A stretch of DNA of 15,852 nucleotides. Source: DASRJW01 sp035649435. GTDB lineage: Bacteria > Krumholzibacteriota > Krumholzibacteriia > G020349025. This document shows positions 1 through 7,266 of this stretch, piece by piece. The notes beneath the pieces were generated by a model, which did no database searches, had not been told where the DNA came from, and saw nothing but the letters and a program-made list of their open reading frames with translations. Each line of letters opens with the position of its first letter. Within the stretch, counting starts at the first letter, position 1. Location of the stretch: the NCBI GenBank assembly GCA_035649435.1, contig DASRJO010000182.1:1-15852 (forward strand). Direction: 5' to 3'. The position numbers and the translations under genes were made by a program.

Positions 1-371
1 GCGTTCCCGAATGGGTGGGACTTTTGGCGTTGCTCGAAGACTGGCTTTGGACGCACGACGATCCGGATTCCATGCCGGACCGGCAGGGATGGCGCGAGCG
101 CGCGCTCGCAGAAGCGGGATTTCGCTGCATGGCGCCGGGCTGTACGTCGCGGCGGAATCTGCAGGTGCACCACATTCACTACCGCGGTCACCAGGGCGGC
201 GAGGAGCCGTGGAATCTGCTCGTGCTTTGCGAATTCCATCACCAGCAGGGTGAGCATGGGACTCTGGCGCGCTTCAGGGGCAAGGCACCGCTCGGCGTCC
301 TCTGCCGCATCGGAGACCGGGAGGTCGGAACGTGGTGGCGGAATGAAAGGAGGATCGCGGGACCTCACTGA
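1..371 (+). CDS. HNH endonuclease domain protein, 3' part (5' end outside window)
   Basis: The reading frame is open from the left edge, so this is the C-terminal part of a longer gene. A GTG at 15 is in frame, but the residues before it (VPEW) continue naturally into VGLLALLEDWL, so I do not treat it as the start. The visible part carries a complete HNH nuclease module. It has a Cys-x4-Cys zinc knuckle (CMAPGC), the HH pair in LQVHHIHYRG, a central Asn in PWNLLVLC, and a terminal C-x2-HH (CEFHH) followed by QGEHG. HNH modules are metal-dependent nucleases that cut DNA through a beta-beta-alpha-metal fold. Proteins ending in this kind of module are often multi-copy genes of unknown role in high-GC bacteria, not restriction enzymes, and no methylase partner specific to DNA is nearby. 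It converges on the methyltransferase gene with 141 bases between the two stops. Confident on the domain, unsure of biological role. Confidence 0.82.
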   Translation, partial: VPEWVGLLALLEDWLWTHDDPDSMPDRQGWRERALAEAGFRCMAPGCTSRRNLQVHHIHYRGHQGGEEPWNLLVLCEFHHQQGEHGTLARFRGKAPLGVLCRIGDREVGTWWRNERRIAGPH

Positions 372-462
372 AATCGGCGTCCACACCTTGAAACTCGAGA
401 GTCTGCCCGTGCACCGGCCGACCTTGGAGTGATTGCATGAAGGTCGAGGGGGCACCGTCTTT

Positions 463-487
463 GGACTTCCGTGCGTGTTGGAAGTTC
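463..487. repeat. Imperfect stem-loop between convergent genes
   Basis: GGACTTCC (463-470) can pair with GGAAGTTC (480-487) as an 8-bp stem with one G-U pair and a 9-base loop. It lies between the stops of the HNH and methyltransferase genes, where a bidirectional terminator would be expected. No T-tract follows on either strand, so intrinsic termination is not demonstrated. Confidence 0.3.
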
Positions 488-497
488 TGCCCCGAAC

Positions 498-511
498 GCG
501 AAGCGCTTCGC
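498..511. repeat. Perfect 14-bp palindrome just past the methyltransferase stop
   Basis: GCGAAGCGCTTCGC reads the same on both strands and ends two bases from the methyltransferase stop codon (513-515). As RNA it could form a 5-bp stem with a 4-base loop. It may contribute to 3'-end formation of the minus-strand operon, but no T-rich run follows. Confidence 0.35.
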
Positions 512-512
512 T

Positions 513-1364
513 TCAACTCTCGACCCGCTCCAGATCGGCGAAGACCAGACCCGCCCAGTACTCACGAAGGGCCGGCACGCGCAGGAGGGGTTGCAGAAAC
601 CCGAACTTGGGCACAGTATAGCGCACGTCGCGCGCGCGAAATGCACGCTCGGCGTTCAGGATGTCGTGGAACTTCCGCACCGTGATCCCGTTCACACAGT
701 GTTCGAAATAATGGATGACCTCGCGTGTGCGCGCCGCAGCGCGCGCGTCGACATCGTCCCCACCGGCGGATCGCTCCTCATCGTGCACGGCGCGCGCGAG
801 CGTGCCGTACAACAAGCGTCGCGACAGGAGCAGCTGGGACCACGGAATCTTGACATGATCATAGAGATGCGACCCGAGCGGCGACTTGAAGGGCGTGAAA
901 TAAAGATAGAGCCGGCCTCCCGGGCGCAGCACTCGCCCCAGCTCGCGCAAGGCCGCGGCTGGATCGGCGAAGTGTTCGAGCGAGTCGTTTGCGGTGACCA
1001 CGTCGAAGCGTCCCGCCGCGAAGGGGAGGCGCATCGCATCGGCCCGCAGGACATCGATGCGCGCCGATTGACCGCGAGCAGCGGCGAACTTGCGGCTCTG
1101 AGCCGCATGTTGCGCATCCAGATCGAGACCGACCACGTGGCTTGCGCCGGATTCCGCGTACCACACCGTCTTGCCACCCAGCCCGCAGCCCACGTCCAGG
1201 ATGCGCCGATCCGCCAGCGACGCACCGGCGAAGTGGCGCTGGAAGATCTCGCGCCCGACACGATATTCCCATTCCGAATACGCGTCGTCGGACTCGCGGC
1301 CGCCCACGCGCGGCTTGGGAAACAGGCGGTTGATCCGCACCACGGATTCGAGGAGGAGATCCAT
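513..1364 (-). CDS. Class I SAM-dependent methyltransferase
   Basis: A 283-residue protein of the Methyltransf_11/25 type. The SAM-binding Rossmann core is clear: motif I ILDVGCGLGGKT (about residues 55-66), the acidic ribose-binding residue in VVGLDLD (about D81), an adenine-contact region around LRADAMRLPF (106-115), and the post-I strand FDVVTANDSLEHF (120-132). LRPGGRLYLYF follows at 146-156. The C-terminal 120 residues have no feature I can assign and probably bind substrate, so the methyl acceptor is unknown. The ATG overlaps the TGA of the upstream HAD gene by one base (TGATG), there is no separate ribosome binding site, and translation is therefore probably coupled. The reading frame continues upstream inside the HAD gene, but that extension is low-complexity out-of-frame sequence and is rejected. 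It is the last gene of the minus-strand cluster. Confidence 0.85.
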   Translation of the reverse strand: MDLLLESVVRINRLFPKPRVGGRESDDAYSEWEYRVGREIFQRHFAGASLADRRILDVGCGLGGKTVWYAESGASHVVGLDLDAQHAAQSRKFAAARGQSARIDVLRADAMRLPFAAGRFDVVTANDSLEHFADPAAALRELGRVLRPGGRLYLYFTPFKSPLGSHLYDHVKIPWSQLLLSRRLLYGTLARAVHDEERSAGGDDVDARAAARTREVIHYFEHCVNGITVRKFHDILNAERAFRARDVRYTVPKFGFLQPLLRVPALREYWAGLVFADLERVES

Positions 1365-2197
1365 CACTCGACGAGAGAGTCGAGGATATAGGTGGGCTGC
1401 AGATCCTGACTGCGCATGATCGCGTCGGCTTCCTCGCGGTTGCGGTGCCAGCCGGAGAGTACGAGCATGGTGTCGAATCCCATGGCGATACCGCCGCGAA
1501 TGCCGCTCTCCAGGTTGTCGTCCACCACCAGCACGCGAGGGGCCGCGAACGATGTGTGCTCTCGCAGCCGCCGGAGCGCCAAATCGAAGATCGGTCGGTG
1601 CGGTTTGCCGAGCCACCGGACACTCACGCCCAGCTCGCGTTCGAAGATGCGAGCCACGGCGCCAGCCACGAGCGTGATCTCCCCACTCCCCGTCGGCGTG
1701 AAGACGTCGGGATTGGTGCAGATGACGGGCACGCCATGGCGGTAGACGGCGTTGCACGCCGCGTCCAAGACATCCTTGTTCAGTTGCCGCGAACTGCCGA
1801 CGACGACCGCCGCGGCTTCGGCGTAGCGTTGTCGTGCCTCGCGGTCGGAGATGACGCTGCCGCCGGCACGGCGCACGTACTCGGCCGCGGGCTCGTTGCC
1901 AATGCTGAGGATCGGGCGGCCGACGAGGCCGCTCGCGGCGAACTCGTCCACCAGTGCCTCGCCGGCGGTAATGAGCCGGGAAGGCGCGATCTCCAGCCCG
2001 ATCTGCCCGAGCCAGACGGCGATTTGCTCGGGCAAGGCGGTGCCGTTGTTGGTGATGAAGAAAAGGCGTGGCCCGTTGGATTCGAGCGCCGCCAACAGCG
2101 ACGGAACGCCGGCGATGGCCTGGGGGCCCAGGTGCAGGACGCCGTCGATGTCACAGAGCACAACGTCGTAGCGGCGGAAAATCTCGACGCTGCGCAA
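1364..2197 (-). CDS. HAD-IIA (NagD-like) sugar/nucleotide phosphatase
   Basis: A 277-residue HAD superfamily hydrolase of subclass IIA, which contains NagD, phosphoglycolate phosphatase and 4-nitrophenylphosphatase-like enzymes. All four motifs are visible: motif I DIDGVL with both Asp residues (about 16-21), motif II FITNNGT, motif III Lys in WLGKPHRP, and motif IV VVDDNLESGIRGG. The cap domain between motifs II and III is of the expected size. Family members dephosphorylate small phosphate esters in the cytosol, and the substrate here cannot be read from sequence. Start choice is uncertain. The chosen TTG at 2197 begins one base after the stop of the acyl-CoA dehydrogenase. A TTG at 2227 would add ten residues inside that gene. 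An AAGGAG lies about 19 bases before the chosen start, which is too far to settle the question. The downstream methyltransferase overlaps its stop by one base. Confidence 0.85.
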   Translation of the reverse strand: MRSVEIFRRYDVVLCDIDGVLHLGPQAIAGVPSLLAALESNGPRLFFITNNGTALPEQIAVWLGQIGLEIAPSRLITAGEALVDEFAASGLVGRPILSIGNEPAAEYVRRAGGSVISDREARQRYAEAAAVVVGSSRQLNKDVLDAACNAVYRHGVPVICTNPDVFTPTGSGEITLVAGAVARIFERELGVSVRWLGKPHRPIFDLALRRLREHTSFAAPRVLVVDDNLESGIRGGIAMGFDTMLVLSGWHRNREEADAIMRSQDLQPTYILDSLVE

Positions 2198-2198
2198 C

Positions 2199-3344
2199 TC
2201 AGGCTCGATCGAAGATCTCCTTGGCAATGATCAGACGCTGGATCTGGCTCGTGCCCTCGTAGATTTGGAATACCTTCGCGTCGCGCATCAGTTTCTCGAC
2301 CGGATACTCGGTGCTGTAGCCATAGCCACCGAAGACCTGCACGGCATCGAGTGCGACACGCATCGCAGTGTCCGCCGCGCTCGCCTTGGCGAAGGCTGCC
2401 TGCAGAGTGTTGCGTTGACCCTGGTCGATGGTCCAAGCGGAGAGCCAGACCAGGAGCCGCGCCGCCTCGATGTCCTTGGCCATGTCGGCGACCATGAACG
2501 CGACGGCTTGGTGCTTGGCAATGGGCACGCCGAAGGCGCTGCGTTCCTTGGCGTATCGCACCGCATGCTCCATGGCGTGTCGCGCCAACCCGACGGCTGC
2601 CGCCGACACCACCGGACGCGTGTGGTCGAATGCCGCCATGGCGATCTTGAAACCGTCGCCTTCGTTGCCCAGCCGGTTCGCGGCCGGCACGGCCACGTCG
2701 GTGAACTTCACGCCGCGCGTGTCGCTGGCGTGCTGGCCGAGGTTTTTCTCCTTCTTGCCCACCTCGACGCCCGCAGTCTCGCGCGGCACGAGGAACGCCG
2801 ACATGCCCTTGTGCTTCTTGTCGGGATCGGTGTAGGCCAGGACGAAATACCAATTCGCGAAGCTGGCACCAGTGATCCACATCTTCTCGCCGTTCAGCAC
2901 GTAGTCGTTGCCGACTTTGCGCGCGCGGGTCTTGATCCCGGCCACGTCGCTGCCGGCATCGGGCTCGCTCACGCAATACGATGCCAGCCGGAACTCCTCC
3001 ACCATGGGCGCGAGCCATTGCTTCTTCTGCGCGTCCGTTCCGGCCACGATGACCGGCGCCTCGGCGAGACCGTTGGCTTCCATCGCGGTCGCGATCCCGG
3101 TGCAGCCCCAGGCGATCTCCTCGGCGAGGAGGCAACCCTCAAGGACGCCGAGGCCGAGCCCGCCGTACTCGCCGGGAACGTGCGTGTTCATCAGGCCAAC
3201 CTCCCAGGCCTGACGCAGGATGGCGAGCGGAAATTCGCCGCTTCGGTCGTGCTCCGCCGCTTTGGGTTGGATTTCATTGGCGGCGAACTGGTGCGCCAGG
3301 TCACGCAGCTGTTGTTGTTCCTCGCTCAGACTGAAGTCGATCAT
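2199..3344 (-). CDS. Acyl-CoA dehydrogenase (short/medium-chain type)
   Basis: A 381-residue FAD-dependent acyl-CoA dehydrogenase that introduces the trans-2,3 double bond in an acyl-CoA and passes electrons to ETF. Length and order of parts match the family: N-terminal helical domain (1-120), first signature YCVSEPDAGSDVAG (123-136), middle beta domain with KMWITGASFANWY, and C-terminal helical domain with QVFGGYGYSTEYPVEK (336-351). The catalytic base Glu lies in IYEGTSQIQR (E363), the position used by short/medium/butyryl-type enzymes rather than isovaleryl or long-chain ones. The start MIDFSLSEEQ at 3344 is preceded by GGAGGAGGCGGCG, a strong ribosome binding site. An upstream in-frame start at 3440 would add unrelated residues and is rejected. 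It probably feeds the same acyl-CoA pool as the divergent hydroxyacyl-CoA dehydrogenase and enoyl-CoA hydratase. Exact chain specificity is unknown. Confidence 0.94.
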   Translation of the reverse strand: MIDFSLSEEQQQLRDLAHQFAANEIQPKAAEHDRSGEFPLAILRQAWEVGLMNTHVPGEYGGLGLGVLEGCLLAEEIAWGCTGIATAMEANGLAEAPVIVAGTDAQKKQWLAPMVEEFRLASYCVSEPDAGSDVAGIKTRARKVGNDYVLNGEKMWITGASFANWYFVLAYTDPDKKHKGMSAFLVPRETAGVEVGKKEKNLGQHASDTRGVKFTDVAVPAANRLGNEGDGFKIAMAAFDHTRPVVSAAAVGLARHAMEHAVRYAKERSAFGVPIAKHQAVAFMVADMAKDIEAARLLVWLSAWTIDQGQRNTLQAAFAKASAADTAMRVALDAVQVFGGYGYSTEYPVEKLMRDAKVFQIYEGTSQIQRLIIAKEIFDRA

Positions 3345-3436
3345 CGCCGCCTCCTCCATCGTCGGGATCCGATTCCGGGCGCGCGGCGTGACATGGTCCG
3401 CGGCGACTCGGCCCTCCGGCGCACCAGAGTAGAGCC

Positions 3437-3835
3437 TCAAACGTCGAGGGTCCAGTCATCGCCGGTGTGGAAGTGGCCGTCGGCTCCGGCACTACGGACG
3501 CGCATTCCGCGCTCCCCCGACTCGGCCGTGAGAGCTCTTCCCCATTCGTCGGTGAGGTCGCCGGACTGCAGCAATCCCGCACCGATGAGCGCATCCAGAG
3601 TTTCCGGCGCTCGTCCATTGAGAGAGCGGAACTCGCGCCCCGCGAGCTCGAGCCGCCGCCGCAACAGAATCTGAGCCGTCATTTGTCCGCGCTCGACCGT
3701 CGCCTTGCCGGTCACGGTTTCCGCGCCATGCCACAGGGCACGCTTCCACTCCGCGATTTGCTGGCGTGCCTGTGGCGAGCTCGCCACCCCGCCCAGAATC
3801 GCAACCGCAATCCCAATCTTCACCATGGTTCGCAT
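3437..3835 (-). CDS. Small membrane-anchored protein with a GspG-like pseudopilin C-terminus
   Basis: A 132-residue protein. Residues 4-18 (MVKIGIAVAILGGVA) form one hydrophobic segment, followed by an amphipathic, charged helix (about 22-70) and a small C-terminal region. That region, LTDEWGRALTAES...MRVRSAGADGHFHTGDDW (95-128), resembles the end of the type II secretion major pseudopilin GspG, where DPWG and GADG...DD residues build a calcium site. There is no recognisable prepilin cleavage motif (G/FTLIE) at the N-terminus, so it may be anchored rather than assembled. GGAG five bases before the ATG at 3835 supports this start over one at 4003. The gene lies 92 bases upstream of the acyl-CoA dehydrogenase on the same strand and diverges from the beta-oxidation operon. 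The domain resemblance is my reading, and the function is unknown. Confidence 0.72.
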   Translation of the reverse strand: MRTMVKIGIAVAILGGVASSPQARQQIAEWKRALWHGAETVTGKATVERGQMTAQILLRRRLELAGREFRSLNGRAPETLDALIGAGLLQSGDLTDEWGRALTAESGERGMRVRSAGADGHFHTGDDWTLDV

Positions 3836-4113
3836 ATGGACTCCGAATTCGGGCCCGCCGGCCTGTTTGCGAGCTTTCACATGACCCGCCTGGACCAGGC
3901 TCGTCGACGACGTGCAATGGCCGTTCCCGAAGCGGAAACTCCGACGGCGCCTCGCGGGGCGGCGTCTGCGAATCCGGACCTCGATCTTGGATTCTCCAAC
4001 CAACCGTCCGGCTGGCCCGGCATCTTCCGATCCGGCACGTCCTGGATCGAATCTGGTGTAGGATTCCGCCGTCCCAGCGTGTCGTCGCCGTTCCGCACCT
4101 TGGAGGAGGCAGC
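3836..4113. promoter_or_regulatory. Divergent intergenic region with two GAATC/GATTC inverted repeats
   Basis: This 278-base stretch separates the minus-strand GspG-like gene from the plus-strand catabolic operon and must hold both promoters. Two inverted repeats share the same half-site: GAATCC (3970-3975) with GGATTC (3989-3994), and GAATC (4049-4053) with GATTC (4062-4066). The second overlaps a weak -10-like TAGGAT (4059-4064) about 50 bases before the first start codon, as an operator would. No convincing -35 is seen. I find no coding signal here. Confidence 0.35.
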
Positions 4114-4974
4114 ATGGGGATCGATCGGATCGCGGTCATCGGAGCCGGCATCATGGGGCGCGGCATCGCTCAGGTCGCCGCCGTGGGTGGCTTCGAGACC
4201 GTGCTCCAGGACATCGATGCCGGACAGCTGCAATCGGGGCTGCGGGACGTGCAAGCCTCCCTCGCCAAAGCCGTCGACCGCGGTTCGATCGAGGCCGAGC
4301 AAGCGCGTCTGGCATTGACGCGCCTGCGGACGGTCGTGGCGCTGGACGCTGCCGTCGCCGGCGCGCAACTGGTGATCGAAGCCGTGCCCGAGCGCATTCA
4401 CCTCAAGCTCGAGATCCTGGAAAAGCTCGATCGACTGTGCTCGCCGCAAACGATTCTCGCGTCCAACACTTCGTCTCTGTCGATCACCGAAATGGCGGCG
4501 GTCACACAGCGCGCGCCGCTCGTCCTCGGCATGCACTTCTTCAATCCGGTGCCGCGCATGCGCCTGCTCGAAATCGTGCGCGCCCTCGAGACCAGCGCGT
4601 CGGCGATCGAAGCGGCGCAGGACATCGCCCGCCGCATGGGCAAGGAACCCGTGGTGGTGCGTGAATCGCCGGGCTTCATCACCAGCCGGATCAACGCCTT
4701 GATCGGCAACGAGGCGTTTCGCATGCTCGAGGAAGGCGTGGCGAGCGCCGCCGACATCGACAAGGCGCTCAAGCTCGGTCTCAACCATCCGATGGGACCG
4801 TTCGAGCTCGTCGACTTGGTGGGCCTCGACACACGGCTGTCGATCCTGGAATACCTGCACCGGGCGCTCGGCGAGCGTTTTCGACCCTCGCCACTCTTGG
4901 TGCAATACGTCAAGGGTGGGCGTCTCGGGCGCAAGACCGGACGCGGCGTCTACGAATATGGGAGCAGCACATGA
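4114..4974 (+). CDS. 3-hydroxyacyl-CoA dehydrogenase (3-hydroxybutyryl-CoA dehydrogenase family)
   Basis: A 286-residue, single-function NAD(P)-dependent dehydrogenase oxidising L-3-hydroxyacyl-CoA to 3-ketoacyl-CoA. The N-terminal Rossmann domain starts with IAVIGAGIMGRGIAQ (GxGxxG at 10-15) and has the acidic ribose-binding residue in LQDID (about D33). The catalytic His is in GMHFFNPVPRM (H141) with its Glu partner in LLEIVRA (E153). The NTSS segment (118-121) and the C-terminal dimerisation helices with NHPMGPFELVDLVGLD (224-239) are typical. Length matches Hbd/PaaH-type stand-alone enzymes rather than FadB fusions. GGAGGAGG sits just before the ATG at 4114, so a longer in-frame start at 3766 is rejected. 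It is the first gene of the five-gene operon and its TGA overlaps the next ATG by four bases. Substrate chain is unknown and no thiolase is present in the window. Confidence 0.94.
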   Translation: MGIDRIAVIGAGIMGRGIAQVAAVGGFETVLQDIDAGQLQSGLRDVQASLAKAVDRGSIEAEQARLALTRLRTVVALDAAVAGAQLVIEAVPERIHLKLEILEKLDRLCSPQTILASNTSSLSITEMAAVTQRAPLVLGMHFFNPVPRMRLLEIVRALETSASAIEAAQDIARRMGKEPVVVRESPGFITSRINALIGNEAFRMLEEGVASAADIDKALKLGLNHPMGPFELVDLVGLDTRLSILEYLHRALGERFRPSPLLVQYVKGGRLGRKTGRGVYEYGSST

Positions 4975-5768
4975 GCGACAGCTTGGCGCGGCGCATCGGT
5001 TACCACGTCGAAGGTGGCATCGCCATCCTGGAGCTGCAGGAGCCGCCCGCCAATTGCTACAGCTACGAGATGATGCGCGAGCTGGACGAGGCGATTCTGC
5101 GCGCGCGCTTCGACGAGGACGTGCACGTCTTGCTGCTGCGCGGCAGCGGCGACAAGTTCTTCTGTGCCGGAGCAGACATCGGCATGTTGCAGCGGGTGAC
5201 GCCGCGCTACAAATACTACTTCTGTCTGCACGCCAACGAGACACTCAATCGTTTGGAGCAGACACCGAAGCTGGTCATCGCCGCGCTCAACGGTCACTGC
5301 GTCGGCGGCGGACTCGAAGTGGCGATGGCGGCCGATCTGCGCGTCGCCCGGCGCGGCGCCGGCAAGATCGGCCTGCCCGAAGTGAGCCTGGGCGTGCTGC
5401 CCGGCACCGGCGGGACCCAGCGCCTGGCGCGTCTGGTCGGCAAGTCGCGCGCGCTCGAGCTCATGGTCACGGGCAAGCTGTTGAGCTTCGAAGACGCCGA
5501 ACGTATCGGATTGGTGCACACGATCCTGGCGCCGGAGGATTTTGCCGCCGGCGCCCTGGAGTACGCGCGCCAGTTCGTGCCGCCGGCGCGCGCATCGCGC
5601 GCGGTGGGACTGATCAAGCGCGCCGTGCACACCGGTCTCGAGGTCGGTTTCGAGCAGGCGCTGGCGCTCGAGCGTGAGCTGCAGCAGCAATTGTTCGAGA
5701 GCGACGACGCGAGCGAGGGCATCCGCTCCTACAACGACAAGAGCACACCACGCTTCCAGGGACGTTGA
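4971..5768 (+). CDS. Enoyl-CoA hydratase/isomerase family protein
   Basis: A 265-residue crotonase-fold enzyme. The oxyanion-hole segments are FFCAGADIGML (about 63-73) and HCVGGGLEVAMAADL (109-123). Both catalytic glutamates of true enoyl-CoA hydratases are present, E116 in GGGLE and E137 in GLPEVSLGVLPG, followed by TGGTQRL. This favours hydration of trans-2-enoyl-CoA to 3-hydroxyacyl-CoA over isomerase or dehalogenase chemistry. The ATG overlaps the stop of the hydroxyacyl-CoA dehydrogenase as ATGA, with GGAG six bases upstream, so the two consecutive steps of beta-oxidation are translated together. The C-terminus is the usual helical trimerisation region. Substrate preference is unknown. 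Confidence 0.93.
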   Translation: MSDSLARRIGYHVEGGIAILELQEPPANCYSYEMMRELDEAILRARFDEDVHVLLLRGSGDKFFCAGADIGMLQRVTPRYKYYFCLHANETLNRLEQTPKLVIAALNGHCVGGGLEVAMAADLRVARRGAGKIGLPEVSLGVLPGTGGTQRLARLVGKSRALELMVTGKLLSFEDAERIGLVHTILAPEDFAAGALEYARQFVPPARASRAVGLIKRAVHTGLEVGFEQALALERELQQQLFESDDASEGIRSYNDKSTPRFQGR

Positions 5769-5784
5769 ATCGAAAGGCGACATC

Positions 5785-7266
5785 GTGAGCACCGAAATCC
5801 GTACCGCCGCACCGTTGCGTCTGCCGCCGCTCGATCTGCACATCGGCGGCGCCTGGCGCCCGTCCGGCTCCGGCCGGCGCTTCGCCACCATCAACCCGGC
5901 CACCGGCAAGCCGCTGTGCGAGGTCGCGGAAGCCGATGTGCGCGATGCCGACGCCGCCGTGCAGGCGGCGCGCGCCGCACTCGGCGGCGCCTGGGGACGC
6001 ATGTCCGCGAGCGAGCGCGGCAAACTGCTGTGGAAGCTGGGCGACCGCATTCTCGACAATCTGGAGGATCTGGCAGCGCTCGAGAGCGCCGACACCGGCA
6101 AGCCCATCGCCGAAGCGCGCAGCATCGACGTGCCGCTCGCCGCCGACTGCTTCCATTACTACGCCGGGCTCGCCACCAAGATCGAGGGCGCCACGGTGCC
6201 GGTGCGCGGCCCGTTCTTCTGTTACACGTTGCGCGAGCCCGTGGGCGTCATGGCGCTGATCACGCCGTGGAACTTCCCCATGCTACTTTCCGCCCGCAAG
6301 CTCGCAGTCGCGCTCGCCGCGGGCAACGCCATCATCCACAAGCCCGCCAGCGAAACACCGCTGTCGGCACTGCGAATGGCGGAGCTGGCGGCGGAAGTCG
6401 GATTTCCCGCCGGCGCTTGGAACGCGTTGCCCGGGCGCGGCTCGGTCGCTGGCGCCGCGCTCGTCGAGCATCCCGGCATCGGCGGCATCGCCTTCACCGG
6501 CTCCACCGAGGTCGGGCAGCAGCTGATGCGACAGGCAGCCGGCAGCCTGAAGAAGCTGACCTTGGAGCTCGGCGGCAAGTCGCCGCACATCGTGCTGGCG
6601 GACGCCGATCTCGAGCAGGCCGCCAAATTCGTCATGATCGGCATCTTCTACAACGCCGGCGAAGTCTGCACCGCGGGCTCGCGCTTGTTCGTCGAATCCA
6701 GCGTCTACGAGGCGTTCATGGACAAGTTGGTCGAACGCAGCGCCAAGATGGTGCCGGGCGATCCGAGCGATCCCAAGACGCGGCTCGGCCCGTTGGTCTC
6801 GGCCAAGCAGCTCGAGTCGGTGCAACAGTACGTGAACGTGGGCAAGAAGGAAGGCGCGCGGCTGTTGCTCGGCGGCGAGCGCTCGGACATCCCCAACCGC
6901 GAGGGCTACTACTTCAAGCCCACGATCTTCGGCGACGTCCAGTCCGACATGACGATCGCGCGCGAGGAGATCTTCGGTCCCGTGCTCGCCGCGCTGCGCT
7001 TCGAATCGATGGACGAGATGGTGACGCAGGCCAACACCACGCCCTACGGTCTGGCGGCGGGAGTGTGGACGCGCGACGTCAAGAAAGCGCACGGCTTGGC
7101 GCGCGCACTGCAGGCGGGCACCGTGTGGGTGAACACGTTCGGCATGTTCGATACCGCGGCACCCTATGGCGGCTACAAGGCCAGCGGCTTCGGGCGTGAA
7201 TCCGGCCTGGCGGCGCTCGAGTCGTACACCCAGCTCAAGACCGTGTGGGTGGATCTCAAGGCGTGA
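5785..7266 (+). CDS. NAD(P)-dependent aldehyde dehydrogenase
   Basis: A 493-residue member of the aldehyde dehydrogenase superfamily, full length. Catalytic residues are all seen: the oxyanion Asn in ITPWNFPM (N163), the cofactor Lys in IIHKPASE (K186), the general base Glu in LTLELGGKSP (E261), the nucleophile Cys in NAGEVCTAGSR (C295), and the ribose-binding Glu in REEIFGPV (E395). The Cys context resembles the betaine/retinal/ALDH2-like group, not the ALDH8-type 2-aminomuconate semialdehyde enzymes, so substrate assignment stays open. I chose GTG at 5785, 16 bases after the hydratase stop and preceded by AAAGG. The longer in-frame start at 5674 lies in the hydratase gene and gives non-family residues. 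Its TGA overlaps the next GTG start (GTGA). Product is the corresponding acid, perhaps entering CoA metabolism of this operon. Confidence 0.94.
   Translation: MSTEIRTAAPLRLPPLDLHIGGAWRPSGSGRRFATINPATGKPLCEVAEADVRDADAAVQAARAALGGAWGRMSASERGKLLWKLGDRILDNLEDLAALESADTGKPIAEARSIDVPLAADCFHYYAGLATKIEGATVPVRGPFFCYTLREPVGVMALITPWNFPMLLSARKLAVALAAGNAIIHKPASETPLSALRMAELAAEVGFPAGAWNALPGRGSVAGAALVEHPGIGGIAFTGSTEVGQQLMRQAAGSLKKLTLELGGKSPHIVLADADLEQAAKFVMIGIFYNAGEVCTAGSRLFVESSVYEAFMDKLVERSAKMVPGDPSDPKTRLGPLVSAKQLESVQQYVNVGKKEGARLLLGGERSDIPNREGYYFKPTIFGDVQSDMTIAREEIFGPVLAALRFESMDEMVTQANTTPYGLAAGVWTRDVKKAHGLARALQAGTVWVNTFGMFDTAAPYGGYKASGFGRESGLAALESYTQLKTVWVDLKA

Noticed and set aside
1..371. Restriction-modification pair formed by the HNH gene and the methyltransferase
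   Set aside because: The genes are convergent, the methyltransferase is a small-molecule type without DNA methylase motifs, and it belongs to the HAD/acyl-CoA dehydrogenase transcript.
471..2230. Plus-strand frames opposite the methyltransferase and HAD genes
   Set aside because: Shadow frames of two motif-complete minus-strand genes. No RBS or domain seen.
2265..3674. 469-codon plus-strand frame over the acyl-CoA dehydrogenase
   Set aside because: It is antisense to a gene with both family signatures and a strong RBS, and it has no recognisable motif.
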